NCBI RefSeq assembly: GCF_003369915.1
Contig: NC_046674.1
Span: 20,835,657 to 20,899,656 of the forward strand
Reading direction: 5' to 3'
Origin: Drosophila miranda
Taxonomy: Eukaryota; Arthropoda; Insecta; Diptera; Drosophilidae
Length of the DNA: 64,000 bases
The notes beneath the pieces are model-generated. The model saw nothing but the letters and a program-made list of their open reading frames with translations. It searched no databases and had not been told where the DNA came from. Every line of letters begins with the position of its first letter. Within the stretch, counting starts at the first letter, position 1. This document shows, piece by piece, positions 26,846 to 36,602 of the stretch. A program made the position numbers and the translations under genes.

Positions 26846-27784
26846 CATATCAGATCAGATGGCTACAAGCTATTATTTAATTGAACGTGTTTCTGTGCTT
26901 AGATTTGACCATGGATGGCTCCCGGTCCATGGATCATCTGAGGTCAGATGTCAGGCAAATCGGAGGTTCGTTGCCACGTTTGCTATTGCCAAGTTTCCTA
27001 ACATCTGAGGCGACGGTATGGTACGAGGTTATAACTGAGTCGTGGCTTCTGAATTCCTCCAAGCTGATGTCATGGCGATTGGGACCATGAAATGTCAAAA
27101 CTTTGATGGTATTTGGTGCCACTTCCTCTGCCCACTGGAACATCCCGCTCAGCGGGCAGACCACTAAAGTGCTCGCGGACAAGTAGGGGCCACGTCTTTC
27201 GTCTTCTCCTTCAGACTCGAATATCTCGGGGTCTTCGATAGGATGTGGTTCATACTTATTATCTTGTTCCTGGTCGTCCTGGTCCTCATAGTACTCAACA
27301 TCGAAAATGCGAAATTTTGGCATCTTTTTAACCGGCATTCGTTAAAGTTCTTTATTCCATTTGGCAACTAACGCTCTCTGATTTTTTTCTTTTTTGATCT
27401 TTATCTCCAGAGAGGTCAAGATTAAGGAAATCATACTAAGAGTCTATCACAGCCCCATTTCGTCTGCCAGGATGCCACCGCAAATAGCCTGCCGTTCCCG
27501 GAACTGCATCCATTTCAAACCGTGCTTCTGATGCTCTAGCAAGTCCACAAACTGGAGCGGAAACTGCTCAGCAAACTGATCAGCAGTGGGTGTGGGCTCT
27601 TGTGGTTTGTAGATGGTCTGTGATATACAAAAATACAGTCATATACTTCGAGAAATCATTTGATTATTGTTTCACCTTTCGACTGGAAATAATGTTCGCC
27701 TTGTGCTAATAGAATTGAGCGACAGTCAGCTTTTTTCCGATGGCGATTCAGACCCGAAAACAGATTGGCCCATTGTGGTTTGCC
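25543..27784. repeat. Long inverted repeat of lodestar-like sequence (~0.8 kb arms)
   Basis: Arm A (25543-26362) and arm B (26983-27784, reverse complement) align along their length with identity I judge to be near 85-90 percent, including the intron-like segment and non-coding flanks. Shared blocks include GAATGCCGGTTAAA, TTCGATGTTGAGTACTATG and CATGACATCAGCTTG. The loop is about 620 bp and is copy A sequence beyond arm A plus a little unique DNA. An RNA read through in either direction could fold into a hairpin of about 800 bp. Confidence 0.85.
26930..27784 (-). pseudogene. Lodestar-like SNF2 remnant, copy B (inverted)
   Basis: On the minus strand this repeats the middle of copy A in the same order. 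KPQWANLFSGLNRHRKKA is near 27770-27720. [15 protein letters not shown] and [17 protein letters not shown] lie between about 27615 and 27500. [10 protein letters not shown], the start of the SNF2 Walker A motif, is near 27480-27450, followed directly by a stop where GKT is expected. A later open stretch (27338-26934) has RIFDVEYYEDQDDQEQ and LVVCPLSGMFQWAEEV. The copy ends after the SYHTVASDVRKLGNS segment and has no second helicase lobe. Copy B keeps some residues lost in copy A, so each copy has decayed partly on its own. Confidence 0.75.
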
Positions 27785-28099
27785 CTTCTGGAATTGCGCT
27801 TTAATATTGTTGACGATGTTGTTGCTGCTGCTGTTGTTGCTGTCATTCGCGGCCACAGCCAAAGTGAAGGAATCATTCGGGTTTGCAGTCTCGTTGAGAA
27901 AGCTGCTCACATGATGAGATGGTGTCGCAGTGCTCAGTCTCAAGTGCTGGTGTTGCACTTGCACTTGCTGGTGCGTTTGCTGGTCCGTTTGCTGTTGCTG
28001 CTGCTGTTGTTGTATCTGTTGTTGCTGGACAACAGCCAGCAGGTCTGCAGGACTGGCATTTTGCCGATGATTGTGCTGCAGGGCAGAAATCAGCTGCAA
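27656..28099 (-). CDS. Chimeric Q-rich open frame joined to copy B
   Basis: A 147-codon open frame begins at 28099 with MQLISALQHNHRQN, passes through a glutamine-rich tract and an N/S-rich tract, and joins KPQWANLFSGLNRHRKKA of the lodestar-like copy near 27783. It ends at 27656 after an altered tail. The Q/N-rich part has no counterpart in copy A, so it comes from another gene or from local repeat expansion. I cannot tell whether it is expressed. It may only be a pseudogene junction that happens to stay open. Confidence 0.3.
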   Translation of the reverse strand: MQLISALQHNHRQNASPADLLAVVQQQQIQQQQQQQQTDQQTHQQVQVQHQHLRLSTATPSHHVSSFLNETANPNDSFTLAVAANDSNNSSSNNIVNNIKAQFQKGKPQWANLFSGLNRHRKKADCRSILLAQGEHYFQSKGETIIK

Positions 28100-28267
28100 T
28101 CAGCAGGATAGCAAAGAATTCTTTTCCCCTCAACATCGTCAAAGCCGTGCTTCCTAAATAAAACTAAACTTAAAGATTAAAGAATCAACAGACAGTAACG
28201 CATTTGATAGGCACACACTCGCCAAAATGCATGTAGTTCCTAGTAACACAGGTGATACATGCGATAG

Positions 28268-28275
28268 TATCGATA
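28268..28275. promoter_or_regulatory. DRE (TATCGATA) upstream of the MXRA7-like gene
   Basis: An exact palindromic DRE core, bound by DREF in Drosophila housekeeping promoters, lies 277 bp before the ATG at 28552. The role is inferred from motif and position. Confidence 0.4.
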
Positions 28276-28551
28276 GCGCCATTGTACCAAGTACAAGACA
28301 AGGCAAAACTTTCCCATCTCTAAGAAAGTATAATATGATATTTACAAATTCTTTGAAAAAGAAAACTTCAGCGCGTACCAAACACTAATTGACTTCATCG
28401 ACGAAATTGATGTAAAACTATAACCGGCACTCCAATACCTTCAAAAAAGCGGGCGGTCAAGTAATCCCACGCTACTCAAGGGTAGCATGGTAACTTAAGC
28501 CATCAAAAAAAAATAAAATAAAATAAAAATAAACAATAAATTGGGGGGAAA

Positions 28552-29157
28552 ATGAACGAAATATTGTCATCGCTGGACGGCCTCTTCCTGGGCCTACCCG
28601 GTCACTATTCGGTCGCCCTGACCACTCTCCTGCTATGCGTTTTGGTGGCCTTTTATTTTGCCAACTTCTTCAAGGATAAAAACGTGAGTGCACTCAAATC
28701 ATGCAGCGCAATAGGGTATTCTTCAATATGCTCACATATACAAACACATTTGTACGTCATAAAGGAACTGGAGGACGAGGGACTGGGCCCCGATGAAATG
28801 CATGACGAAGATGATTCCGAGTTGAGGGTGCGTCTTGAGGACGAGGATGATGACGAACTGGATCTGGATGACGACGAGGCCTTCGAGGAGCGTACAAGTG
28901 AGAGCGACATGGAGCTCATTGAGGATCATCAGCCCGGCCAGGACTACAGTCATCTCATGGGAAAGTTCAAGACCAAACACATCCAGCACAGTCTCGAGAA
29001 GACCCTCACAGCCGACCAGATCATGGAGGAGCGTCGCATTGAGAGGGAGCAGCTGGCGGCCATTTTTGAAATGCTGCGTAAGCAAGAGGCCGAACTGAAT
29101 CTCAAGGATCGCATAAGCGATCAGGATCTCGATGAACAAGTGCGACTGTATCGCTAA
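28552..29157 (+). CDS. MXRA7-like acidic single-pass membrane protein
   Basis: Exons 28552-28683 and 28765-29157 give 174 residues; reading through the 81 nt intron, which is in frame with no stop, gives 201. Residues of about 19-41 form a hydrophobic segment (VALTTLLLCVLVAFYF) fitting a single membrane anchor near the N terminus. A strongly acidic stretch follows (about residues 45-85, with DEDDDELDLDDDEAFEE). The charged helical C terminus contains EERRIEREQLAAIFEMLRKQ. This order (N-terminal anchor, acidic linker, C-terminal helix) resembles matrix-remodeling-associated protein 7, whose molecular function is poorly known; that family call is from memory of its C-terminal helix. The donor GTGAGT is strong, but the acceptor at 28763-28764 has a weak pyrimidine tract. 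Confidence 0.72.
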   Translation: MNEILSSLDGLFLGLPGHYSVALTTLLLCVLVAFYFANFFKDKNVSALKSCSAIGYSSICSHIQTHLYVIKELEDEGLGPDEMHDEDDSELRVRLEDEDDDELDLDDDEAFEERTSESDMELIEDHQPGQDYSHLMGKFKTKHIQHSLEKTLTADQIMEERRIEREQLAAIFEMLRKQEAELNLKDRISDQDLDEQVRLYR

Positions 29158-29691
29158 GCCCAGTGGAGTGGAATGCTCAGCTTACCTGAAAGTAGAAACT
29201 TGTGTGATCTATGCTTGAAAGTCTCCTTGTTTTATTTTAGTCGGTTTACTTAAAGTATTCTTAGATTAATTTTATATATTAGTTAAAAAATCACGTTCCT
29301 TAGTTCTTAATAGATGATATGTATTTACATATATACCTGTAGTTGCATTACATTACCAAAAGTATTTGTCGGATAAAGAATGGAATGTTGTACAAGTTTT
29401 GAGATTTTTGTTTGTTAATAACCCGACTGATTGTACTGTACTGAAATGGCAACGATGGCAAGGAGCATTTGATTCGCTTCAAGGCCTGCCAAGACCTCCG
29501 TGTTTTAACATCCCTAGCTGAACTTCCTGTTAGAAAACGGAATCTTAGCAACCGCTGCCTGCTATGGCAACCCCAAATACTTGCTTACCTACCTGACTCG
29601 TACTCCAAAAATCAGTCACAGCCAGACCCGGGCACAGTTGAAACAACAAAAATTTAGAGAGAAAAATATTTTTTAATCGCAAGGAAACAAA

Positions 29692-31207
29692 ATGGTAAAC
29701 TTTGTTTATCCCGAGGAGCTTTACTTTTTCGTTGAGAGTATTCGCGCGTTCGAGGTGCGCGACGTTGGCAGCAGCAAATGGCTCGATGTCCACGAGATGG
29801 TCATCAAGCTGAGCCAGCAGGCGGCCTACGAGGCGTCCCAGAACCGTGAAGAGGAGGTCAAAGAGTTCCTGATTTCACGGGACAAGCTGCGCTTGCTGAT
29901 ACACGAGGCCTTCTGTGTGAATCTGTGGAAGACTCGGGTGCTACCGCATCTGCTGGAGATCGACCCGAATCCCCAGGCTACATTTCTCATCTACACGGTG
30001 ATGTACCATGAGGCGGCGCTGGTGGCTCTGTTGGACATGTGCCTCTACCACCCCAGTGGCTGTGAGACGCTGCAGGAATCGGTGCTGGATCTCATCGACT
30101 ACTGTGGCCACTCGGTGGCCCAGGTGATTGGGCTCGTCAGCATGGGCTACCACGAGAACGAGTCAAAGGTGGACGTTGACGAAGCTGTGCTCACCGAGCT
30201 GGAGCGCCAGAAGCGCAATTTCGTATACAAGATCGGCCTGCGCTCCATCTCCATTCTCAACTACTTGGCCGACAACGTGTCGCTGTTTCACCTGAGCGCC
30301 ACTCGTCGCATGTTGTTTACCCACGACATCCCCTGGCTAATGGTTGATTTGCTCTGCTTCCGTCCCTGGCAGCGTAAGACCAGCAAGGGGCTACAGAAGT
30401 TTATCGACGAGAAGTGGACCAATGTGGAGGATGCCGCCAAGATAGTCAAGCCCGAGGCCCAGGCCTGGTTCTGTGTGCATCAGTTGCTTCTCAATCCCCA
30501 GGTCATGGAGAACTACGAGCTGAACGAGGCGCGTTGCAAGCAGCTGTCGAAGGTGAAGACTGATGAGGGTCCCACTCCATGTCTGCTTTGAATGACTGTC
30601 TTATATTCCGCAGCTCTTGGGTCTAATGCACGAAACCCTCTTGGACCAGTTGCCCGTGCTCATTGGGCTGAAGCAATTCCTTAGCCGCTTGACCCTCAGC
30701 GGCAATACAACGGCCAAATTGCAGCCTCTTCTGTTGGAAGATCTGCCCCAAATACAAAACGACCTGACCAAGGAGGTTGATCGCGAAGGTGGCTTCTATC
30801 AGATAGCCCAGGCCCAGGATTCCTTGTTTCTCAGCCGGGACAAGAAGCAGATCTGTGACCTGGCCAGCCGCTTGAGTACTGCCTACGGCACAGAGCTCTT
30901 GTGCGAACTAGAGCAGAATATGGCCGATCTGAACGTGCAGGAGGGAAATCCGGTGTCCCAACCGGATTCTGGGGCTGGAGGCGACACGGCATCAGGAGAG
31001 CAGAAAAAAAAGTGCGCCACTTGCCTGGTTTTGGCCAAAAAGATGTGCGCCAACTGCAAGAAGGTCCACTATTGCTCGCGGTAAGCCCTGAGATTCTCCA
31101 TCAGAAATCAGCCCTACTCACATTATAATCTTCTTCCGCTTCTTTGCAGTGAGTGCCAACTCAAGGACTGGGCAAAGCACAAGACTGCCTGCCTGGACAG
31201 TTCTTAA
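29692..31207 (+). CDS. Zmynd10: Zmynd10, MYND zinc-finger factor for dynein arm assembly
   Basis: Cytoplasmic assembly factor that with chaperones stabilises axonemal dynein intermediate and heavy chains; in flies it is needed in chordotonal neurons and sperm. Exons 29692-30552, 30614-31080 and 31150-31207 give 461 residues. The N-terminal alpha-helical region contains LLIHEAFCVNLWKTRVLPHL and PWLMVDLLCFRPWQRKT. The C-terminal MYND finger has CATC, CANC, then YCSREC and HKTAC, which completes the C-C-C-C-C-C-H-C ligand set. Intron 2 splits the finger between R and E. The gene converges with RpS12, with 170 bp between the two stop codons. It corresponds to D. melanogaster CG11253. Confidence 0.95.
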
Positions 31208-31377
31208 TTTGATATTTCGTCTTTTTTCAGTTAATATAGTTTCGTTAATATAGAACATTCCAAAAATGTAAAAGGGTAAATTTCTTTTATTTAATGGATT
31301 TTTTACGTTTTTATTTTTATTAGCATAAAAAACTCTCACGTAGTCTCTCATTCAACAGACAGGGGACAGCATGTGAT

Positions 31378-32199
31378 CTAGCTGTTCTGCCTGAGATGGT
31401 CCTTAACCACATCTAAAGCGGGTGTTTCCTCACCAAAGTCTTTGATGACCACCACTGAGCAGCCGCACACCTTGCGGGGCTTGCCCTCCTTGTCGATCTT
31501 GCACAGGCCGGACCATTCGCCGAGCTTCTTGTGCGAGTCCACGCGGATCAGGGGGATCTGATGCTCGTTGCACAGGGCAGTGACCAGTTTTTTGTAGTTG
31601 GGCTCATCGAAGGACTCGGCCAGAATGCACAGAACGGCCTGACGTCTGTCCAAAGAAATGGAGGTGAAAATAGGTTAGAAAAACGATTGGTGGGCTCGCG
31701 CAGTGGCGAAAACCGGTTGGCCGGTTGGCGAACATGTGCTCAGCAATTGGAAGGTTTTTAATCAATGGATAATTCATAAACACGGACCAATTAATTTCAT
31801 CAGAGGCACTCGCGGGTAGCCAGCTCGAGACTTGGTCTACTTACTTGTCCAGGGCCTTGCAGGCCTGGTGGATGCCATGCACGAGACCATCAGCAATCAG
31901 AGACTTCTTTAGCACTTCCTGCAGGGCAGTGTTAATGTCCATGGCGCCATCGAGGACGGGGGCTGCGGAGGGCACATCACTGCAATAACGCGTGAATTTA
32001 ATCATAAATTACTTTATTACAGAAACAGCGCGGAAAACTTCATTTAGCCTTGATTTGTCAGCAATTGGAGAATTTATAATCAATGTAAATTCATAAACAC
32101 GGACCAATTAATTTCATCAGAAACCCAAATATCGGGCAAAGGCATAAACTTCCATTTCCGACCCACTAAATGTCGACTTACACATCAACGTCGGCCATA
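31378..32199 (-). CDS. RpS12: Small-subunit ribosomal protein eS12
   Basis: Component of the 40S subunit; in flies RpS12 also drives competitive elimination of ribosomal-mutant cells. Coding exons on the minus strand are 32199-32183, 31979-31845 and 31645-31378, giving 139 residues. The protein begins [20 protein letters not shown] and ends [11 protein letters not shown], as in D. melanogaster. Introns of 203 and 199 nt each carry a box C/D snoRNA. A 5' UTR intron is likely, with its acceptor just before 32224. Upstream, the minus strand reads GGTCACACT followed by a pyrimidine-rich CTTTCTTTCC near 32326-32345, which fits the TCT-type initiator plus motif 1 of ribosomal protein genes. Confidence 0.97.
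31736..31808 (-). ncRNA. Box C/D snoRNA in RpS12 intron 2 (U18-like)
   Basis: On the minus strand a C box TGATGAA (31802-31796) and a D box CTGA (31743-31740) bound an insert of about 50 nt. Between them, TTGGTCCGTGTTT is complementary to the universally conserved LSU rRNA segment AAACACGGACCAA and is followed by a D'-like ATGA. By the fifth-nucleotide rule the guide would methylate an A in AAACACGG, the region served by U18 in yeast and human. Box, host-intron position and rRNA match agree. The U18 name is from memory. Confidence 0.75.
32053..32125 (-). ncRNA. Box C/D snoRNA in RpS12 intron 1 (U18-like paralogue)
   Basis: The second copy of the same snoRNA. C box TGATGAA is near 32120-32114, D box CTGA at 32061-32058, and the rRNA antisense TTGGTCCGTGTTT is identical to the intron 2 copy. 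The two differ mainly in the half before the D box, where both keep TCCAATTG. Intron paralogues like this are common for Drosophila snoRNAs. Confidence 0.75.
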
Positions 32200-32325
32200 T
32201 TTTAGCGATTGAGGATTCACTTCACTGTAATGAACAATAAAAAAAAGATAATATGTTAGGATGCCAAGTATTTCGGCAAATTAAGACGGAACGAATTTTA
32301 TACACATCCGCACCTTTAGAACAAC

Positions 32326-32347
32326 CGGAAAGAAAGAGTGTGACCTT
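32326..32347 (-). promoter_or_regulatory. RpS12 promoter: motif 1 plus TCT-type initiator
   Basis: On the minus strand AAGGTCACACT runs directly into a pyrimidine-rich CTTTCTTTCCGG. Ribosomal protein genes in flies typically combine an M1BP site and a polypyrimidine initiator. Transcription would begin near 32330, and GTGCGG about 20 nt later could be the 5' UTR splice donor. Confidence 0.55.
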
Positions 32348-32374
32348 GTAAAAACACATCGATCCATCGAGCAT

Positions 32375-33390
32375 CGATGTTTTTTTGCCGATGTTTACCG
32401 ATGTTTTCCGGTGTTTTTGCTGGTACCGATGTTGAGCGATGCATCGATGTTTTGCAAAACATCGATCGTTTAATTTCAAATCATTGCGTATTTGTCTTCT
32501 GTAAGCAGCAACACAGCAATGCCAAATAAAGTAAACATATTTGACTTAAAATGAATCAAATTTACTATAGATGGTATACATTTGTTTAAATATGAAACTG
32601 CGAACGCCGTTAACATCATTCGAAGGCAACCCGTTGTGTGTTTGGGAAGGTATGAAGAGTACTGTTCAGTCTCAGACATATACCTTATTAATATTACAGA
32701 ATATACAGTACAATCTCATACACAAATACTCATAAATACAATTGTCCATGTCACTTCATGTCAATGAATATGACGACACGAAAATTACATTAGAAACTAA
32801 GAATAGACAATTGCACTTGTAAACTCGAACCCACCAAAAAGGATGAAGCAATAAACTATTTACTTTATTGCTGCCAAGTACCTAAGTAAATGCACTGAAA
32901 TGTAACCCCCGCACAGAGTAAGTGCACCCTATCTAAAAATACACTCACATGGAGCCTGTGCGTTCCTTCCCATACAATAAGAGTACCACTGCTAGCTACA
33001 TATATAAGGAGATCCATTTGTTCAATAAAACTCAGTATCAGAAACAGTTCCACAACTGCCTGTCATCCGAGTCTGTCGCCGTGTCTTCAGAACCTGATTT
33101 CGCGGTCATACATCGATGCATCGAAGAATAAATCCGATGTATCAATCCAACATCGATGTTTGATTTTGACAACATCGATGGACATCGACATCGATGTTTT
33201 CATTCAAATTTACATCACTAGTGTGACCGAGGACTTATCGATCAAATATACCCTCCAACCCTCAGAAATATACCAAAATATACCGTCTCATTTAAAAATA
33301 TACCATAAATATACTGACGAATTCAAGTTCTATTTTACATATTCCTCATATTCTTTGTATCGTTGAATATTACCAGCTATATAGAACATT
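32375..33390 (+). repeat. Promoter-motif dispersed repeat, copy 1 (interrupted)
   Basis: Left part (32375-32490) has runs of CGATGTTT and ends with GCAAAACATCGAT and TTTAATTTCA. Right part (about 33072-33390) has ATCGATG clusters, GTGTGACCG at 33221-33229, TTATCGAT and several TATACC units. Both parts align in the same order and strand with 40150-40715, where they are almost adjacent. Here about 580 bp separates them. The element lies just upstream of RpS12, which reads away from it on the minus strand. Confidence 0.7.
32490..33072 (+). mobile_element. Insertion inside repeat copy 1, possible solo LTR
   Basis: This block is absent from the matching repeat at 40 kb, so it is probably a later insertion. 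It holds an LTR-like arrangement near its right end: CATATATAAGG at about 32998-33008, then TTCAATAAAACTCAG with an AATAAA signal at about 33024. No reading frame of note is present. I could not define a target-site duplication or TG..CA ends. Confidence 0.35.
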
Positions 33391-34446
33391 TAGCCATGCC
33401 CACATATTTTTATACGATTAATGAATAAATTTTCTACAAGATTGGATAGTTTTTAATCCTTGCTTTTATTGTATTTATTGTAAAAAAAGGGTTAAACGAA
33501 AAAGTTCAACAAAAAAAACAGTCGCAATGTTGCTAGTATTTGAAGACATGATGCGTGTATGGGACCTTTGTGCACCCTATTTCGTTAATTTTATATGTAG
33601 ATCAAACGCAATTTATTACGACCTTTTCTCAAATTGATATTCTTTAGACATATTCATGCATATGATTAGTGTCTTGTTTATATATCCCGATCCCAATAGC
33701 TATTCTGGGTCTCCGTAAGAAGACCATGAACTGTAAAATTTCGTTGTGATAACTTTACAACTGAGACTGACTAGTTTCTGCATTCATTGATGACAAACAT
33801 TTCCGCAATTCTCTGATATCCTATTCCTTGGGTATGAAAATTAGTGTTGAGCGCAACTTTTGTGCATGGAATGAGACTTAGAATGGCCAATGAAAATCGT
33901 AAAAAAGGCATTGCAAAACTTGTTGCAACGGTCTGAAAATATACACATTATAGGCATGCATGCCAGTTTAGTCTTCCTCCAATAGAGTATCGACCGTGTC
34001 TGATCTTCCTCCTATCCTGTCTTTTTCATCGAGCTCTTCATAATTATAACATTATTCAGACCGTATCTTTAAGTATCAAATTACGTTCTGTATGGCCTCT
34101 CTGATATTGTATGTTTGCATCTGTAGTCGCCTATTTTTGAATTATGACTGCTTTTTAGACTAGATTGGTCTTGAAGTGGAATGAACGCATACATCGATAC
34201 CAATATTTTGCGGTACAAATATCGACCATATCGATACAACATAAACAATACTAAATTCAAGAGCTCGCAGCTCGCGCTTCCGTAGATTACTAAAATAAAT
34301 TGTCTGTATATCTCTGATCAAGTATTTCTAAATATATAGATTGGTGGATAGCCTTACAATCGGACACGAGGCTGACGCTTTCAACTTAAAGTGCAATAAC
34401 TTGTTAATGTTTACATAAGAAGGCAGCTAATCCAACAACAACAAAA
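33391..34446. other. Non-coding interval upstream of adenosine kinase
   Basis: AT-rich DNA with no supported coding region. TATCGATA at 34229-34236 (a DRE) and a nearby ATCGATAC at about 34194 probably belong to the adenosine kinase promoter. Confidence 0.55.
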
Positions 34447-36602
34447 ATGACGAGCACGCTGCAGTAAGTTTTAGTTGTAGTTGTAGTAGACTACAAGTTT
34501 TTTATAATAAAAAGGCACCATGTGCTCTCGTTCTTGTGCGTCGTATATACAGGCATGTGTACAAATGTATATCTAATTGCCGAAAATTTACAGCGGCATG
34601 TGAAAATCGTGTGCTGCTGGTTCTGTGTGTGTGCGAGCGTGTTCGGTGTCGTTATCTCTAGGTTCGATTGCTGTTGACCCGCTTGACATGGGGGCCGTTG
34701 CAGAGGACCGGCGGCATATGAATGAATTAATAAACCAAATATATATGTATGTATGTATGTACGTAGGGTGTTGGGCGTTGTTGCCTGTTGATTCCAAAAT
34801 ATGCGGCTGATAAGAGGAGCAAATTCTTGCCAACAACAATCGAAGGCGCGTAAACATAGCGCCCACACTAGCGTCCACATAAATGTGTACTGCCTAATAG
34901 AATGTGTGTTTAAAAGTAATTTCCATTGGTTAAGAAGCTTTTGAGTGGCATGATTCTGTATGTAGATAGAGCTCAAATACTCAAATCCCTTCACTGAGCG
35001 CTACTTGAATTTCTAGCACAACACACTGGCGTCCAAATAAATGAGAAGCTTAGAAATATACAAATGCGTATGCGTAATTGTAATAGTTACATAATTGATG
35101 AATCCAGCGTGTAAGCCGTAGTGATGCTCATGATACTTTATGAAGCGCACCTAAAATATGGACCACCACTCTTCTTTCTTCTGCTGGGGGCTATCGGAAA
35201 GGTTCATCGTCATTGCCAAGCGATTGTGGTGCTAAGCAGCGTCGTCGTTGAAGTTGAATTGAATTGCTAATTGCTAATTGGGCGCATTAGCGACAGGCCC
35301 TCAAGCAGGAAGCATGTGCGATCGGAGCAGTAACAATAGGTGGGCGGTGTGGTGTGGCGGGGAGGGATGTGTCGGGCTGATTCCGGAGTGAAACTAATCT
35401 TTTTGATTCTATCCAATACAGAGAAGGCATCCTGGTTGGATGCGGCAATCCACTGCTGGACATTTCCGCCATTGTGCCGATGGACTTTTTGCAGAAGTAT
35501 GAGATGAAGGAGGACGATGCCATCCTGGCCGAGGAGCGACACATGCCCATCTATCGGGAGCTGGTCGATGGCTTCCAGGCGGAATTCCTGGCCGGCGGAT
35601 CTGTGCAGAATTCACTGCGCATCGCCCAATGGATCTTGGGACAGCCGAAGGTGGCCGTCTTCTTTGGCTGCGTTGGTGAGGACGAGTATGCTGATATACT
35701 AATGGAGAAGGCCCGGTCCGCGGGACTGGACGTCCACTATCAGATCAAGAAGGACGTACCCACGGGCACCTGCGCCGTTCTCATCACCGGCACACATCGA
35801 TCGCTCTGCGCCAACTTGGCGGCGGCCAACAACTTCACCATCGACCATTTGGATCAGCCCCTCAACAAAGCGCTGGTGGATAATGCTTTGTACTACTATA
35901 TTTCGGTGAGTACCATATTGTATATGATCATAAAATCGATGCAATAGCGATAAAATAAAAAACTTTATGACTTGATAAGACAGGAAGTCAATTCCGTCGC
36001 ACTCAATTGGACCAAATATATCAGATCAATAAATAACATAAACCTTTGATTGTATTTCCCGGCAGGGCTTCTTTCTCACTGTGAACCCGCCCAGCATAAT
36101 GCAAGTGGCCGCCACTGCCCTTGCCAAGCAGCGACCGTTCCTAATGAACCTCAGCGCACCATTCATATCACAATTCTACATGGCACCGCTACTGGCCGTC
36201 ATGCCCTATGTGGACATCATCTTTGGTAATGAGGCGGAGGCGCATGCCTTTGCTACGGCCCAGGGCTGGCCGACCGAAGATCTGCGCGAGATTGGCAAGC
36301 GTCTGGTGGCGCTGGACAAACTGAATCCGGCGCGACCTCGCATTGCCATACTAACGCAGGGCTGTGATCCCGTGCTGCTCATCCAGCGGGACTCGGTTGA
36401 AGAGTTTCCGGTCACACGATTGGCGGTGCATGAGATTGTCGATACCAATGGCGCTGGGGATGCATTCGTTGGCGGTTTTCTGTCGCAGTTTGTGCAGGGC
36501 AAGTCCCTCGACGTGTGCATACGATGTGGCAACTATGCTGCTGGACATATTATCAAGAATCCTGGCTGTACGTATACGGGTGAGCCGCAGTTTGTCGAAT
36601 AA
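34447..36602 (+). CDS. AdenoK: Adenosine kinase
   Basis: Phosphorylates adenosine to AMP with ATP in purine salvage, which keeps adenosine low and supports methylation cycles. It belongs to the PfkB/ribokinase sugar-kinase family. Exons 34447-34463, 35422-35905 and 36066-36602 give 345 residues. The first coding exon is only MTSTLQ (last codon split), followed by a 958 nt intron. Family features are GNPLLDISA near residue 14, FLAGGSVQNSLRIAQWIL for the substrate side, and the C-terminal PfkB signature DTNGAGDAFVGGFL with the catalytic Asp in GAGD. The 3' UTR contains a (CA)20 tract and an AATAAA at 36996-37001. It corresponds to D. melanogaster CG11255. Confidence 0.95.

Noticed and set aside
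34491-34994. 167-codon minus-strand frame inside AdenoK intron 1
   Set aside because: It begins and ends in intron DNA, has repeats such as TGTATGTATGTA, and no family features or splice support.
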